Part shown: piece by piece, positions 8,973 through 17,794 of the stretch
How positions within the stretch are numbered: position 1 is the first letter of the stretch
Layout of the letters: each line of letters starts with the position of its first letter
NCBI RefSeq assembly: GCF_900230195.1
Contig: NZ_OCNE01000003.1
Location: 62,001 to 126,000, forward strand
Length of the DNA: 64,000 bases
Direction of reading: 5' to 3'
Source: Streptomyces zhaozhouensis
GTDB lineage: Bacteria; Actinomycetota; Actinomycetes; Streptomycetales; Streptomycetaceae
Translations under genes and position numbers: made by a program
The notes under the pieces: model-generated
Told to the model about the DNA's origin: nothing
Databases searched by the model: none
The model's input: only the letters and a program-made list of their open reading frames with translations

Positions 8973-10322
8973 TCAGCGGTCGGTGAGGCGCTCGCGCACC
9001 CGCTCCAGGACGTCCGCGTAACGGGCCTCCGCTCCATGGCGGGTCGGTTGGTAGTACCGCTTGCCGTCCACCGCGTCCGGCGCGTACTGCTGGGCCGCGA
9101 TGCCGCCCGGCAGGTCGTGGGGGTACTGGTACTCCGCACCGTGACCCAGCTTCTGGGCACCCTTGTAGTGGCTGTCCCGCAGATGGGCCGGCACCGGGCC
9201 GGCCAGGCCGGCGCGCACGTCCGCCTGGGCCGCGCCGATGGCGACCACCGCCGCGTTGGACTTGGGGGCCAGCGCCAGCGCGATGGTCGCCTGGCTCAGC
9301 GTGATCGCCGCCTCGGGGAAGCCGATCAACGCCACCGCCTGCGCGGCGGCCACCGCCGTCGTCAGCGCCGTCGGATCGGCCAGGCCGATGTCCTCGCTGG
9401 CCGAGATCATCAGCCGCCGGGCGATGAACCGCGGGTCCTCCCCCGCCTCGATCATCCGCGCCAGATAGTGCAGCGCGGCGTCCACGTCCGAGCCCCTGAT
9501 GGACTTGATCAACGCGCTGGCCACGTCGTAGTGCTGGTCGCCGTCCCGGTCGTAGGCGACGGCCGCCCGGTCCACCGCGGCCTCCAGGGTGGCGAGCGCG
9601 ATCTCGGACTCCCCCTCGGACAGCGCCGCGCCCGCGCCCGCCTCCAGCGCGGTCAGCGCCCGACGCGCGTCCCCGCCGGCGATCCGCAGCAGGTGCGCCT
9701 CCGTCTCCTCCGGCAGCGTCACCGCGCCGCCGAGCCCGCGCTCGTCGGCGACCGCGCGGCGCAGCAGCCCGCGCAGGTCGTCCTCGGTCAGCGACTCCAG
9801 CGTCAGCAGCAGCGAGCGGGAGAGCAGCGGGGAGATCACCGAGAAGTAGGGGTTCTCCGTGGTGGCGGCGATCAGGGTGACCCAGCGGTTCTCCACGGCG
9901 GGGAGCAACGAGTCCTGCTGGGCCTTGCTGAAACGGTGGATCTCGTCGAGGAAGAGCACCGTCTCCTTGCCGAACCCGCCCGAGCTGCGCCGCGCGCCGT
10001 CGATGACGGCGCGCACCTCCTTCACCCCGGCGGTGATCGCCGACAGCTCGACGAAACGCTTCTCCGTGGCCTGGCTGACGACATACGCCAGCGTCGTCTT
10101 CCCCGTGCCCGGAGGGCCCCAGAGGATGACGGAGGAGGGCCCGGCGGGGCCGCCCCCGCCCTCGCCGACCAGGCGGCGCAACGGCGAGCCCGGGCGCAGC
10201 AGATGGCGCTGGCCCAGCACCTCGTCGAGGTTCTGGGGGCGCATCCGCACGGCCAACGGGCGGGCCGCGGGAACCCGCTCGGCGCGGTCCTCGGCGGCGG
10301 CGGTGAACAGATCGTGCTCCAC
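8973..10322 (-). CDS. rarA: Replication-associated recombination protein A (AAA+ ATPase)
   Basis: A 449-residue AAA+ ATPase of the RarA/MgsA/WRNIP1 family acting at stalled replication forks. After an N-terminal [16 protein letters not shown] segment come [20 protein letters not shown], Walker [10 protein letters not shown], Walker [10 protein letters not shown], sensor AATTENPYF and the C-terminal MgsA tetramerisation region ([38 protein letters not shown]). Length and motif order are standard. The start ATG at 10322 matches family N-termini. Confidence 0.96.
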   Translation of the reverse strand: MEHDLFTAAAEDRAERVPAARPLAVRMRPQNLDEVLGQRHLLRPGSPLRRLVGEGGGGPAGPSSVILWGPPGTGKTTLAYVVSQATEKRFVELSAITAGVKEVRAVIDGARRSSGGFGKETVLFLDEIHRFSKAQQDSLLPAVENRWVTLIAATTENPYFSVISPLLSRSLLLTLESLTEDDLRGLLRRAVADERGLGGAVTLPEETEAHLLRIAGGDARRALTALEAGAGAALSEGESEIALATLEAAVDRAAVAYDRDGDQHYDVASALIKSIRGSDVDAALHYLARMIEAGEDPRFIARRLMISASEDIGLADPTALTTAVAAAQAVALIGFPEAAITLSQATIALALAPKSNAAVVAIGAAQADVRAGLAGPVPAHLRDSHYKGAQKLGHGAEYQYPHDLPGGIAAQQYAPDAVDGKRYYQPTRHGAEARYADVLERVRERLTDR

Positions 10323-10392
10323 GTCTCCCGACCCTAAGCCACGCCACCGACAACGGCCGAGGCCGGACGGCGAAGGCCCGGGAGACCGCGGG

Positions 10393-11046
10393 TCAGCTGG
10401 TCCAGAAGTCCCACCAGCGGGTCAGGATCAGCATCCCGATCACGCCGACGTGCACCGTCGGGAAGAGCCAGTGGAACTCCTCCAGCACACTCCGCACGCC
10501 GCGCGGCGCGGGCAGGAAGCCCTGGCGCACGTTGTGCCAGGTCGTGTACCAGAACATCACGATGGTGGCGACCCAGGCGAGGCAGCACCACAGGCACAGC
10601 GCGTTGATCTCGTAGAGCGACTGGTACATCAGCCAGGTGCAGAAGGCGACCCCGAAGAGCGTGCCGGCCTGGAGGCCGAGCCAGAACCAGCGCCGGTAGC
10701 GCGCGCCGGCCAGCAGCCCCATGCCGATGGCGACGACCATGCCGTAGGTGACCATCCCCAGCATCGGGTTGGGGAAGCCGAAGACCTCGGCCTGGTCGCT
10801 CTCCATGATCGAGCCGCAGGAGACCACCGGGTTGAAGCTGCACGCCGGCGTGAAGTCGGGGTCCTCCAGCAGGTGGAACTTGTCGAGGGTGATGACCCAG
10901 GCCGCCAGCAGGCCGGCGAAGCCGGAGATCACCAGCGTCAGGGCGAACGCGCGCCCCGCGCCGACGGGACCGCCGCCGCCGTCCCCTTCACTCCGCGCGG
11001 GACCCTCGTCCGCGCGCACCTCGTCCACCGCCGCGTCTGCTGCCAT
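10393..11046 (-). CDS. Vitamin K epoxide reductase (VKOR) family membrane protein
   Basis: A 217-residue polytopic membrane protein. I start it at the ATG at 11046 ([15 protein letters not shown]); the open frame upstream of that is Arg/Pro/Trp-rich and non-conserved. It shows four to five hydrophobic helices. The VKOR cysteines are present: an extracytoplasmic pair in [12 protein letters not shown] and the redox CLWC motif in INALCLWCC. Bacterial VKOR homologues re-oxidise DsbA-like thiol oxidases through menaquinone, so a role in disulphide formation is likely. The 246 bp upstream of it (11047-11292) hold no gene I can support. Confidence 0.88.
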   Translation of the reverse strand: MAADAAVDEVRADEGPARSEGDGGGGPVGAGRAFALTLVISGFAGLLAAWVITLDKFHLLEDPDFTPACSFNPVVSCGSIMESDQAEVFGFPNPMLGMVTYGMVVAIGMGLLAGARYRRWFWLGLQAGTLFGVAFCTWLMYQSLYEINALCLWCCLAWVATIVMFWYTTWHNVRQGFLPAPRGVRSVLEEFHWLFPTVHVGVIGMLILTRWWDFWTS

Positions 11047-11292
11047 GTCGCCTATCCGCTCCGTCGTCCGCGCTGCCGGGCCAGGGGTCCACCATTCTGT
11101 ACCAGTCAACCGGGCCCGGTGTAAGGGCGCCGTCAAAGTCCCGGGCGGCGAAGGCCACTTCCGCCCCGGTACGCCCCGTGTTGCGCCCCGGCACCGACGG
11201 TCACCGAATTCGCCTGCGCGGAGGAACACCGAGGCGCGGAGTTGACCCAGCGGCGGCCGGACGACGCCCGAGCGACGGGCGGGCGTCCCGGG

Positions 11293-12012
11293 TCACAGAC
11301 CCCTGCGGGGCGGCGGCGCCCCCGTGTCGGGCCGGGTGAGCCCGGCGGCGACCTGGCGCAGGAACGGGTTGGCCGCGCGCTCCCTGCCGATGGTGGTCTG
11401 CTGGCCGTGCCCGGCGAGCACCACCGTGGCGTCGTCCAACGGGAGGCAGACGCGGGCCAGCGAGCGCATGATCGCCTCGGAGTCGCCGCCCGGCAGGTCC
11501 GTGCGGCCGATGGCGCCGGCGAAGAGCAGGTCGCCGGAGAAGAGCACCGGGGGGACGTCGGCGCGCTCGGGGGTCGCGAAGGTCACGGAGCCCGGCGTGT
11601 GACCCGGCGCGTGCGCCACCGTGAAGTCCAGGCCGGCGAGCGACAGCGTGGCGCCGTCGGCCAGTTCCCGCAGGTCGTCGGGCTCGCCGATGGTCAACTC
11701 CCCCAGCAGCGGCTGCCCGATGGTCGCCCCGAGCGCCTTCTCCGGGTCGCCGAGCATGTAGCGGTCGTCGGGGTGGATCCAGGCCGGCACGTCGTGCGCG
11801 CCGCAGACCGGGACGACGGAGGCGACGTGGTCGATGTGTCCGTGGGTGAGGATCACCGCCGTCGGCTTGAGCCGGTGGCGGGCGATGGCCTCCTCGACGC
11901 CGGGCGCCGCGCGGTGCCCGGGGTCGATGATCACGCACTCCTCGCCGGCGGCGGGGGCGACCAGATAGCAGTTGGTTCCCCAGGCGCCTGAGGGGAAGCC
12001 TGCGATGAGCAA
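11293..12012 (-). CDS. MBL-fold metallo-hydrolase (glyoxalase II-like)
   Basis: A 239-residue soluble protein of the metallo-beta-lactamase fold. The metal-binding motif THGHIDH is at residues 56-62, with further ligands in APGHTPGSV and in LFSGDLLFAGAIGRTDL. This arrangement matches hydroxyacylglutathione hydrolase-like proteins that hydrolyse thioesters. Actinomycetes use mycothiol rather than glutathione, so the substrate is uncertain. It lies divergent from the cyclophilin gene, with a 192-bp promoter region between them. Confidence 0.88.
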   Translation of the reverse strand: MLIAGFPSGAWGTNCYLVAPAAGEECVIIDPGHRAAPGVEEAIARHRLKPTAVILTHGHIDHVASVVPVCGAHDVPAWIHPDDRYMLGDPEKALGATIGQPLLGELTIGEPDDLRELADGATLSLAGLDFTVAHAPGHTPGSVTFATPERADVPPVLFSGDLLFAGAIGRTDLPGGDSEAIMRSLARVCLPLDDATVVLAGHGQQTTIGRERAANPFLRQVAAGLTRPDTGAPPPRRGL

Positions 12013-12158
12013 GGGTCGGCCCTCTCGGTGGGTCGTCGGGCGGATGCGCCCGAAGCCTACCGGCGGCGGTGCGCGGCGGGCGAACCCGTATACGGTGACG
12101 CATGGTGCGGGGTGCGCGCGTTCGGCGGGATTCTTTTCGCCGGAGGTGTCTTTCTAAA

Positions 12159-12200
12159 TGGCTTCTGAACAAGTCTGAGTGACTTCTGAACAAAGGAGAG
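12159..12200. repeat. Imperfect 21-bp tandem duplication upstream of the cyclophilin gene
   Basis: Two adjacent 21-bp units, 16 of 21 bases identical, each contain CTTCTGAACAA (12162-12172 and 12183-12193). The second unit ends with the AAAGGAGAG that serves as ribosome-binding site for the gene at 12205. The 21-bp period is two helical turns. The first unit also contains a six-codon open frame starting at ATG 12158 (MASEQV, stop). Confidence 0.65.
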
Positions 12201-12204
12201 CGCG

Positions 12205-13035
12205 GTGTCCAGCAAGGAGCGGCGGCGCAGGGAGCTCGCGCGGGCCAAGTACGAACGCCAGGAGCGGCGCCGGGCGGAGCGGGCCCGGCGCGGGCGCAGG
12301 TACCGGGTGATCGCGGCCGTGGTCGGCGTCCTGGCGGTGGCCGGCGGCACCACGGGTCTGGTGCTGTGGCTGGGGGGCGACGACGACTCCCCCGCGGACG
12401 CGGCCTCCTCGCCGAGCGACGGGCCGACCGAGGAGACGCCCGAGGTGGAGGACCCCTGCGCCGAGCCCGCCGAGGGCGAGCCGTCCGGCGACCAGTGGGA
12501 CGAGGAGCCGGAGTTGACGGTGGACACCGGGACGGAACAGGTGATGACGTTGGCCACCACCTGCGGCGACATCCAGCTGACGCTGGATCCGGAGGCCGCG
12601 CCGCGCACGGTCAACTCGTTCGACTTCCTCGCCGGCGAGGGCTACTTCGACCACACTCCCTGCCACCGGCTGACCACCGAGGGTCTCTACGTCCTGCAGT
12701 GCGGCGACCCCACCGGCACCGGCCAGGGCGGCCCCGGCTACGAGCTGCCGGACGAGAACCTGGACGCGCCCGAGGTCAGCGAGGGTGTCTATCCGGCCGG
12801 CACGGTGGCGATGGCCAACAGCGGTCCCGACACCGGCGGCAGCCAGTTCTTCCTGGTCTACCAGGACAGCCAACTCCCCCCGAACTACACGCCGTTCGGC
12901 CAGGTCACGGGCGGGCTCGACGTGCTGGAGACGATCGCCGAGGCCGGCGCCTCGGAGCCGGACCCGACCAGTGGGAACACCGCGCCGAACGCCACGGTCG
13001 TGATCAACGAGGCGACGGTGGAGCCCGCGGCCTGA
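12205..13035 (+). CDS. Membrane-anchored cyclophilin-type peptidyl-prolyl isomerase
   Basis: A 276-residue PPIase. A very basic N-terminal segment (SSKERRRRELARAKYERQER) precedes one transmembrane helix at about residues 33-57. An acidic linker follows, then a cyclophilin domain from about residue 112 (GDIQLTLDPEAAPRTVNSF; GGSQFFLVYQDSQLPPNYTP). The domain would lie outside the membrane and assist folding of exported proteins. Some residues of the canonical cyclosporin site differ (CHRLTTEGLYVLQCGDPTGTG in place of the usual FHR...QGGD), as in other actinobacterial homologues. The start is a GTG with AAAGGAGAG before it. Confidence 0.92.
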   Translation: MSSKERRRRELARAKYERQERRRAERARRGRRYRVIAAVVGVLAVAGGTTGLVLWLGGDDDSPADAASSPSDGPTEETPEVEDPCAEPAEGEPSGDQWDEEPELTVDTGTEQVMTLATTCGDIQLTLDPEAAPRTVNSFDFLAGEGYFDHTPCHRLTTEGLYVLQCGDPTGTGQGGPGYELPDENLDAPEVSEGVYPAGTVAMANSGPDTGGSQFFLVYQDSQLPPNYTPFGQVTGGLDVLETIAEAGASEPDPTSGNTAPNATVVINEATVEPAA

Positions 13036-13080
13036 CGCACGCGCCCCCGGCCAGGGGCAATTTCCGCCCGGCAAGGTGCG

Positions 13081-13099
13081 GACAGCCGGGCGGGCTGTC
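13081..13099. promoter_or_regulatory. Candidate operator palindrome before the DUF349 gene
   Basis: GACAGCC and GGCTGTC flank a 5-bp centre (GGGCG), forming a 19-bp dyad. It overlaps the spacer of a weak promoter-like pair ending in TATGTT at 13103-13108, about 120 bp before the GTG start at 13229. A repressor bound here would occlude the promoter. No known consensus was recognised. Confidence 0.4.
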
Positions 13100-13228
13100 G
13101 CCTATGTTTGGCCCTGTGCGGGGTCAGGCGCTTGGGGGCGCGGGCCCGGCAGCCCGGGTCTGGGCCGGTGAGAACTGTGGACGATGCCGGGGGCGTTGAC
13201 CCCGTCGCGCATCAAAAGAGGAGGCGCT

Positions 13229-14458
13229 GTGAGCAGCGAGCCGTGGGGCCGTGTTGATGAGTCGGGGACCGTCTACGTGCGGACACCCGACGGGGAGAAG
13301 GTCGTCGGCTCCTGGCAGGCGGGCTCTCCCGAGGAGGCACTCGCCTACTTCGAGCGGAAGTACGAGCGCCTGGTGGTCGAGATCGGGCTGCTGGAACGGC
13401 GTGTGAAGACCACCGACCTCTCCGCCAAGGACGCGACCTCCGCCATCGAGAGCCTGCGTGCGCAGGTCGACGAGGGCAACGCGGTGGGGGACCTGGCGGC
13501 GCTGGCCGGGCGCCTCGACGCGCTGGTGGCCTCGGTCGACTCGCGCCGCGAGGAGCGCAAGGCGGCCAGGGCGCGGCAGTCGGAGGAGGCGCGGGAGGCC
13601 AAGGAGGCGCTGGTCGCCGAGGCCGAGGAGCTGGCCGGCAGCGACCAGTGGCGCTCCGCGGGCGAGCGGCTGCGCGCGCTGGTCGACACCTGGAAGGGCC
13701 TGCCCCGGCTGGACCGCAAGACCGACGACGAGCTGTGGCACCGCTTCTCGCACGCCCGTTCCGCGTTCTCCAAGCGGCGCAAGTCGCACTTCGCCGCGTT
13801 GGACGCGCAGCGGGAGGAGACCAGGCGCCGCAAGGAGAAGCTGATCGGCGAGGCCGAGGCGCTCTCCGGCTCGACGGACTGGGGCCCCACGGCCTCCCGC
13901 TACCGCGAGCTGATGCGGGAGTGGAAGGCGGCCGGGCGGGCGCACCGGGACGCCGAGGAGGACCTGTGGGCCAGGTTCCGCGCGGCGCAGGACGTGTTCT
14001 TCCAGGCGCGGAGCTCGGTCTTCGAGGAGCGCGACGCCGAGCAGCGGGAGAACCTGACCCGCAAGGAGGAGCTGGCCGCCGAGGCGGAGAAGCTGCTGCC
14101 GATCACCGACCTGAAGGCGGCCAAGGCCGCCCTGCGGTCCATCGGCGAGCGCTGGGAGGCCGTCGGGCACGTGCCCCGGGACGCCAGGGCCGGGATCGAG
14201 GGCCGGATGGGCGCCGTGGAGCGTGCGGTGCGGGAGGCCGAGGAGGCCGAGTGGCGCCGCACCAACCCCGAGGCGCGTGCCAGGGCGGCCGGGCTGACCG
14301 GGCAGTTGCAGGACGCGGTGGACCGGCTGCGGGAGCAGGTGGCCAAGGCGCGCGCGGCGGGGAACACAGCGAAGGCCGAGAAGCTGGAGCAGGAGCTGGC
14401 CGGCAGGCAGGCGCTGCTGGACCAGGCCCTGAAGGGTCTCCAGGAGTTCGGCGGCTGA
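13229..14458 (+). CDS. DUF349 coiled-coil protein
   Basis: A 409-residue protein. The GTG at 13229 follows AAAGAGGAGG and gives the conserved start SSEPWGRVDESGTVYVRTPD. A long helical region with repeated DUF349 units (W-x-x-A/L-x-R-L-R style: DQWRSAGERLRALVDTWKGL, DWGPTASRYRELMREWKAAG, ERWEAVGHVPRDARAGIEGR) fills most of the protein and predicts an extended coiled coil. The molecular function is unknown; it is conserved next to relA in Streptomyces. It converges on relA with a strong hairpin between them. Confidence 0.88.
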   Translation: MSSEPWGRVDESGTVYVRTPDGEKVVGSWQAGSPEEALAYFERKYERLVVEIGLLERRVKTTDLSAKDATSAIESLRAQVDEGNAVGDLAALAGRLDALVASVDSRREERKAARARQSEEAREAKEALVAEAEELAGSDQWRSAGERLRALVDTWKGLPRLDRKTDDELWHRFSHARSAFSKRRKSHFAALDAQREETRRRKEKLIGEAEALSGSTDWGPTASRYRELMREWKAAGRAHRDAEEDLWARFRAAQDVFFQARSSVFEERDAEQRENLTRKEELAAEAEKLLPITDLKAAKAALRSIGERWEAVGHVPRDARAGIEGRMGAVERAVREAEEAEWRRTNPEARARAAGLTGQLQDAVDRLREQVAKARAAGNTAKAEKLEQELAGRQALLDQALKGLQEFGG

Positions 14459-14522
14459 GCCGTCGCCGAACTCGGCCGGGCCGCCCCCGAACTGAACCGA
14501 ACTGAGCTGAACTGAGCTGAAC

Positions 14523-14573
14523 GGCCGCGGTCGACAACCGCCCCGCATCGACCGGGGGTTGTCGACCGCGGCC
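14523..14573. terminator. Bidirectional terminator between DUF349 and relA
   Basis: A perfect 17-bp inverted repeat (14523-14539 with 14557-14573) encloses a 17-base loop. It lies 65 bases after the DUF349 stop and 9 bases after the relA stop on the other strand, so it can serve both. It is preceded at about 14489-14522 by short direct repeats of the GAACTGAGCT type. Confidence 0.8.
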
Positions 14574-14581
14574 CGTTCCGT

Positions 14582-17026
14582 TCAGGGGCGGCGCGAGGTG
14601 ACGCGGTAGACGTCGTAGACGCCCTCGACCCTGCGGACCGCGCGCAGCACGTGCCCCAGGTGCTTCGGGTCACCCATCTCGAACGTGAAGCGCGACGTGG
14701 CCACCCGGTCCCGCGAGGTCTGCACCGCCGCCGACAGGATGTTGACGTGCTGGTCGGAGAGGACCCGCGTGACGTCGGAGAGCAGCCGCGAGCGGTCCAG
14801 CGCCTCGACCTGGATGGCGACCAGGAAGACCGAGGACTGGGTGGGCGCCCACTCGACCTCCAGGATGCGTTCCGGCTCCCTGGAGAGCGAGTCCACGTTG
14901 ACGCAGTCCGCGCGGTGCACGGAGACCCCGTTGCCCCGGGTGACGAACCCGATGATCGGGTCGCCGGGGACGGGGGTGCAGCAGCGGGCCAGCTTGACCC
15001 AGACGTCGTCGACGCCCTTGACCACCACGCCGGGGTCGGCCGCCGAGCGCCGCCTGGCTCCGGAGGGCACGGGGGGCGCGGTCTCGGCGAGGTCCTCGCT
15101 GGCCGCCTCCTCACCGCCGACCGCCTGGACCAGTTTCTGGACCACGCTCTGAGCCGAGACGTGTCCCTCACCGATCGCGGCGTACAGCGAGGAGATGTCG
15201 GGGTAGCGCATCTCGTGGGCGAGGGTGACCAGCGAGTCCCCGGTGAGGACGCTCTGGATCGGCAGGTTCTGCTTGCGCATCGCGCGGGCGATGTGGTCCT
15301 TGCCCTGCTCGATCGCCTCGTCCCTGCGCTCCTTGGAGAACCAGCCGCGGATCTTGTTGCGCGCCCGGGGCGACTTGACGAACCCCAGCCAGTCCCGCGA
15401 GGGCCCGGCGCCGTCCGCCTTGGAGGTGAAGATCTCCACGGTGTCGCCGTTGTCCAGGGTGGACTCCAGCGGCACCAGCCGCCCGTTGACCTTGGCGCCT
15501 ATCGTGCGGTGGCCGACCTCGGTGTGCACGGCGTAGGCGAAGTCGACGGGCGTCGCGCCGGCGGGCAGGGCGATCACGTCGCCGGTGGGGGTGAAGACGA
15601 AGACCTCGTTGCGCGAGAGGTCGAAGCGCAGCGACTCCAGGAACTCCCCGGGGTCCTCCGTCTCCTTCTGCCAGTCGAGCAACTGGCGCAGCCAGGCCAT
15701 GTCGTTGACCGTGCCGTTCTTGTCGCCGGAGCGCTTGGCGCCCTCGGTGCGCACCTTGGAGGAGCCGGCGACGGCCTGCTGCTTGTACTTCCAGTGCGCC
15801 GCGATGCCGAACTCCGCGCGCCGGTGCATGTCGAAGGTGCGGATCTGCAGCTCGACGGGCTTGCCGCCCGGTCCTATGACCGTGGTGTGCAGCGACTGGT
15901 ACATGTTGAACTTGGGCATCGCGATGTAGTCCTTGAACCGCCCGGGGACCGGGTTCCACCGGGCGTGGACGGTGCCGAGCGCCGCGTAGCAGTCGCGGAC
16001 GGTGTCCACCAGGACGCGGATGCCCACCAGGTCGTAGATCTCGGCGAAGTCGCGACCGCGCACGATCATCTTCTGGTAGACGCTGTAGTAGTGCTTGGGC
16101 CGCCCCGTGACGGTCGCCTTGATCCGGGCGCCGCGCAGGTCGGACTGGACCTCGTCGATCACCGTGGCCAGGTACTCGTCGCGCTTCGGCGCGCGCTCGG
16201 CGACCAGGCGCACGATCTCGTCGTACATCTTGGGGTAGAGGATGGCGAACGCCAGGTCCTCCAGCTCCCACTTGATCGTGTTCATCCCGAGCCGGTGGGC
16301 CAGCGGCGCGTAGATCTCCAGCGTCTCGCGGGCCTTCTGCTCCTGCTTCTCGCGCTTGAGGAAGCGCATGGTCCGCATGTTGTGCAGCCGGTCGGCGAGC
16401 TTGATGACCAGGACCCGGGGGTCCTTGGCCATGGCGACGACCATTTTGCGCACCGTCTCGGCCTGCGCCGCCTCACCGAACTTGACCTTGTCCAGCTTGG
16501 TGACGCCGTCCACCAGCAGCGCCACCTGGTCGCCGAAGTCGCGGCGCAGGGTCTCCAGGCCGTACTCGGTGTCCTCCACGGTGTCGTGCAGCAGCCCGGC
16601 CATCAGCGTCGCCGAGTCCATGCCGAGCTCGGCCAGGATGGTGGTGACGGCCAGCGGGTGGGTGATGTACGGGTCCCCGCTCTTGCGCTTCTGCCCCCGG
16701 TGCCAGCGCTCGGCGACCTGGAAGGCGCGCTCTATGGTGCGCAGCGCGGCGGTGTCCGCCTTGGGGTCGTTGGCCCGGACGACCCGCAGCAGCGGTTCGA
16801 GCACCGGGTTGTACGGGGTGGAGCGCTGGACGCCGAGCCGGGCGAGCCGGGCGCGGACGCGGTTCGACGAGCCCGAGCGGCCGGAGACCCCGGAGACCGC
16901 GGGGGTGGCCCCCTGGACGGCGGGGGGCTGTGCGCGCCCCTCCCCGCCGCCTTCGCGTCTGAGGGCGGTGGCCGGCTTGCTGTTCTTCCGCTGCGTCGAG
17001 GTGAGCGGCTGGGCGTCGTCGGGCAA
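14582..17026 (-). CDS. relA: Bifunctional (p)ppGpp synthetase/hydrolase RelA/SpoT
   Basis: An 814-residue stringent-response enzyme. I place the start at the TTG at 17026, giving (M)[11 protein letters not shown], because AAGGAG lies 5 bases before it and Streptomyces RelA proteins begin MPDEAQ; a GTG at 17032 is the alternative. The HD hydrolase domain (LLHDTVEDT, His147/Asp148) is intact. The synthetase domain ([13 protein letters not shown]), TGS domain ([20 protein letters not shown]) and C-terminal ACT domain ([20 protein letters not shown]) follow in order. The Ala/Pro-rich first ~70 residues are variable. It follows apt in the same direction across a hairpin. Confidence 0.96.
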   Translation of the reverse strand: MPDDAQPLTSTQRKNSKPATALRREGGGEGRAQPPAVQGATPAVSGVSGRSGSSNRVRARLARLGVQRSTPYNPVLEPLLRVVRANDPKADTAALRTIERAFQVAERWHRGQKRKSGDPYITHPLAVTTILAELGMDSATLMAGLLHDTVEDTEYGLETLRRDFGDQVALLVDGVTKLDKVKFGEAAQAETVRKMVVAMAKDPRVLVIKLADRLHNMRTMRFLKREKQEQKARETLEIYAPLAHRLGMNTIKWELEDLAFAILYPKMYDEIVRLVAERAPKRDEYLATVIDEVQSDLRGARIKATVTGRPKHYYSVYQKMIVRGRDFAEIYDLVGIRVLVDTVRDCYAALGTVHARWNPVPGRFKDYIAMPKFNMYQSLHTTVIGPGGKPVELQIRTFDMHRRAEFGIAAHWKYKQQAVAGSSKVRTEGAKRSGDKNGTVNDMAWLRQLLDWQKETEDPGEFLESLRFDLSRNEVFVFTPTGDVIALPAGATPVDFAYAVHTEVGHRTIGAKVNGRLVPLESTLDNGDTVEIFTSKADGAGPSRDWLGFVKSPRARNKIRGWFSKERRDEAIEQGKDHIARAMRKQNLPIQSVLTGDSLVTLAHEMRYPDISSLYAAIGEGHVSAQSVVQKLVQAVGGEEAASEDLAETAPPVPSGARRRSAADPGVVVKGVDDVWVKLARCCTPVPGDPIIGFVTRGNGVSVHRADCVNVDSLSREPERILEVEWAPTQSSVFLVAIQVEALDRSRLLSDVTRVLSDQHVNILSAAVQTSRDRVATSRFTFEMGDPKHLGHVLRAVRRVEGVYDVYRVTSRRP

Positions 17027-17185
17027 GGGCACTCCTTGTGCGGCCCCCCGTCGGCGCTGGCGTCGGCGGGGAGAACGGTCCTCCGGGCCTTTTCGGACAG
17101 CTTGGGCTCGGAGAAGAGTCCGGCCGAGGAACGATCGGACTGCCATGGTAACGAGCCCGGGCCAAGCGTTCCCGTTCAACCGGCA

Positions 17186-17228
17186 CACAAGCGGGGGCGC
17201 CCGCCCTCCCGGCGAGCGCCCCCGTGTG
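17186..17228 (-). terminator. Hairpin between apt and relA
   Basis: CGGGGGCGC (17192-17200) pairs with GCGCCCCCG (17216-17224), extended by CACA/TGTG with a two-base bulge; the loop is 15 bases. It sits 12 bases downstream of the apt stop on the minus strand and could attenuate read-through into relA, allowing separate regulation of relA. Confidence 0.6.
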
Positions 17229-17239
17229 AACGGCTGGAA

Positions 17240-17794
17240 TCAGACGGTGAGAAGGGCCTGGTAGGGGACCTCTCCCAGAGCCTCGCGCACCCGCGCGCCG
17301 CCCGGCAGGAATCCCAGCTCCATCAGCACCGCCAGGCCCACCAGGCGCGCCGGGGTGCGGCGCACCAGGCCGATCGCGGCCTCGGCCGTGCCGCCGGTGG
17401 CGAGCACGTCGTCGACGATCAGCACCCGGTCCTCGGCGGTGAGGTCCTCGGCGTGGATCTCGATCTCGGCGCTGCCGTACTCCAGGTCGTAGGTCTGGGA
17501 GAGGGTGGCGCCCGGCAGCTTGCCGGCCTTGCGGACCGGGACGAACCCGACGCCGGCGGCCAGCGCGACCGGGGCGCCCAGGATGAAGCCCCTGGCCTCC
17601 AGGCCGACGACCTTGGTGGCGCCCAGCCGCCCGGCCGTGGCGGCGAGCGCCTCGGTCAGGGCGGCGAAGGCCGCCGGATCGGCCAGCAGCGGGGTGATGT
17701 CCTTGAAGACGATCCCCGGCTTCGGGTGGTCGGGGATGTCCCGCACCCGGGAGCCGAGCAGCTCGGACAGCTCTTCGTGCGTGGACACCGTCAC
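17240..17794 (-). CDS. apt: Adenine phosphoribosyltransferase
   Basis: A 184-residue purine-salvage enzyme converting adenine and PRPP to AMP. It shows PDHPKPGIVFKDITPLLADP near the N-terminus, GLEARGFILGAPVA, and the PRPP-binding motif VLIVDDVLATGGTAEAA. Its start overlaps the secF stop by four bases. The secD-secF-apt-relA order is common in actinobacteria. Length is standard. Confidence 0.96.
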   Translation of the reverse strand: MTVSTHEELSELLGSRVRDIPDHPKPGIVFKDITPLLADPAAFAALTEALAATAGRLGATKVVGLEARGFILGAPVALAAGVGFVPVRKAGKLPGATLSQTYDLEYGSAEIEIHAEDLTAEDRVLIVDDVLATGGTAEAAIGLVRRTPARLVGLAVLMELGFLPGGARVREALGEVPYQALLTV

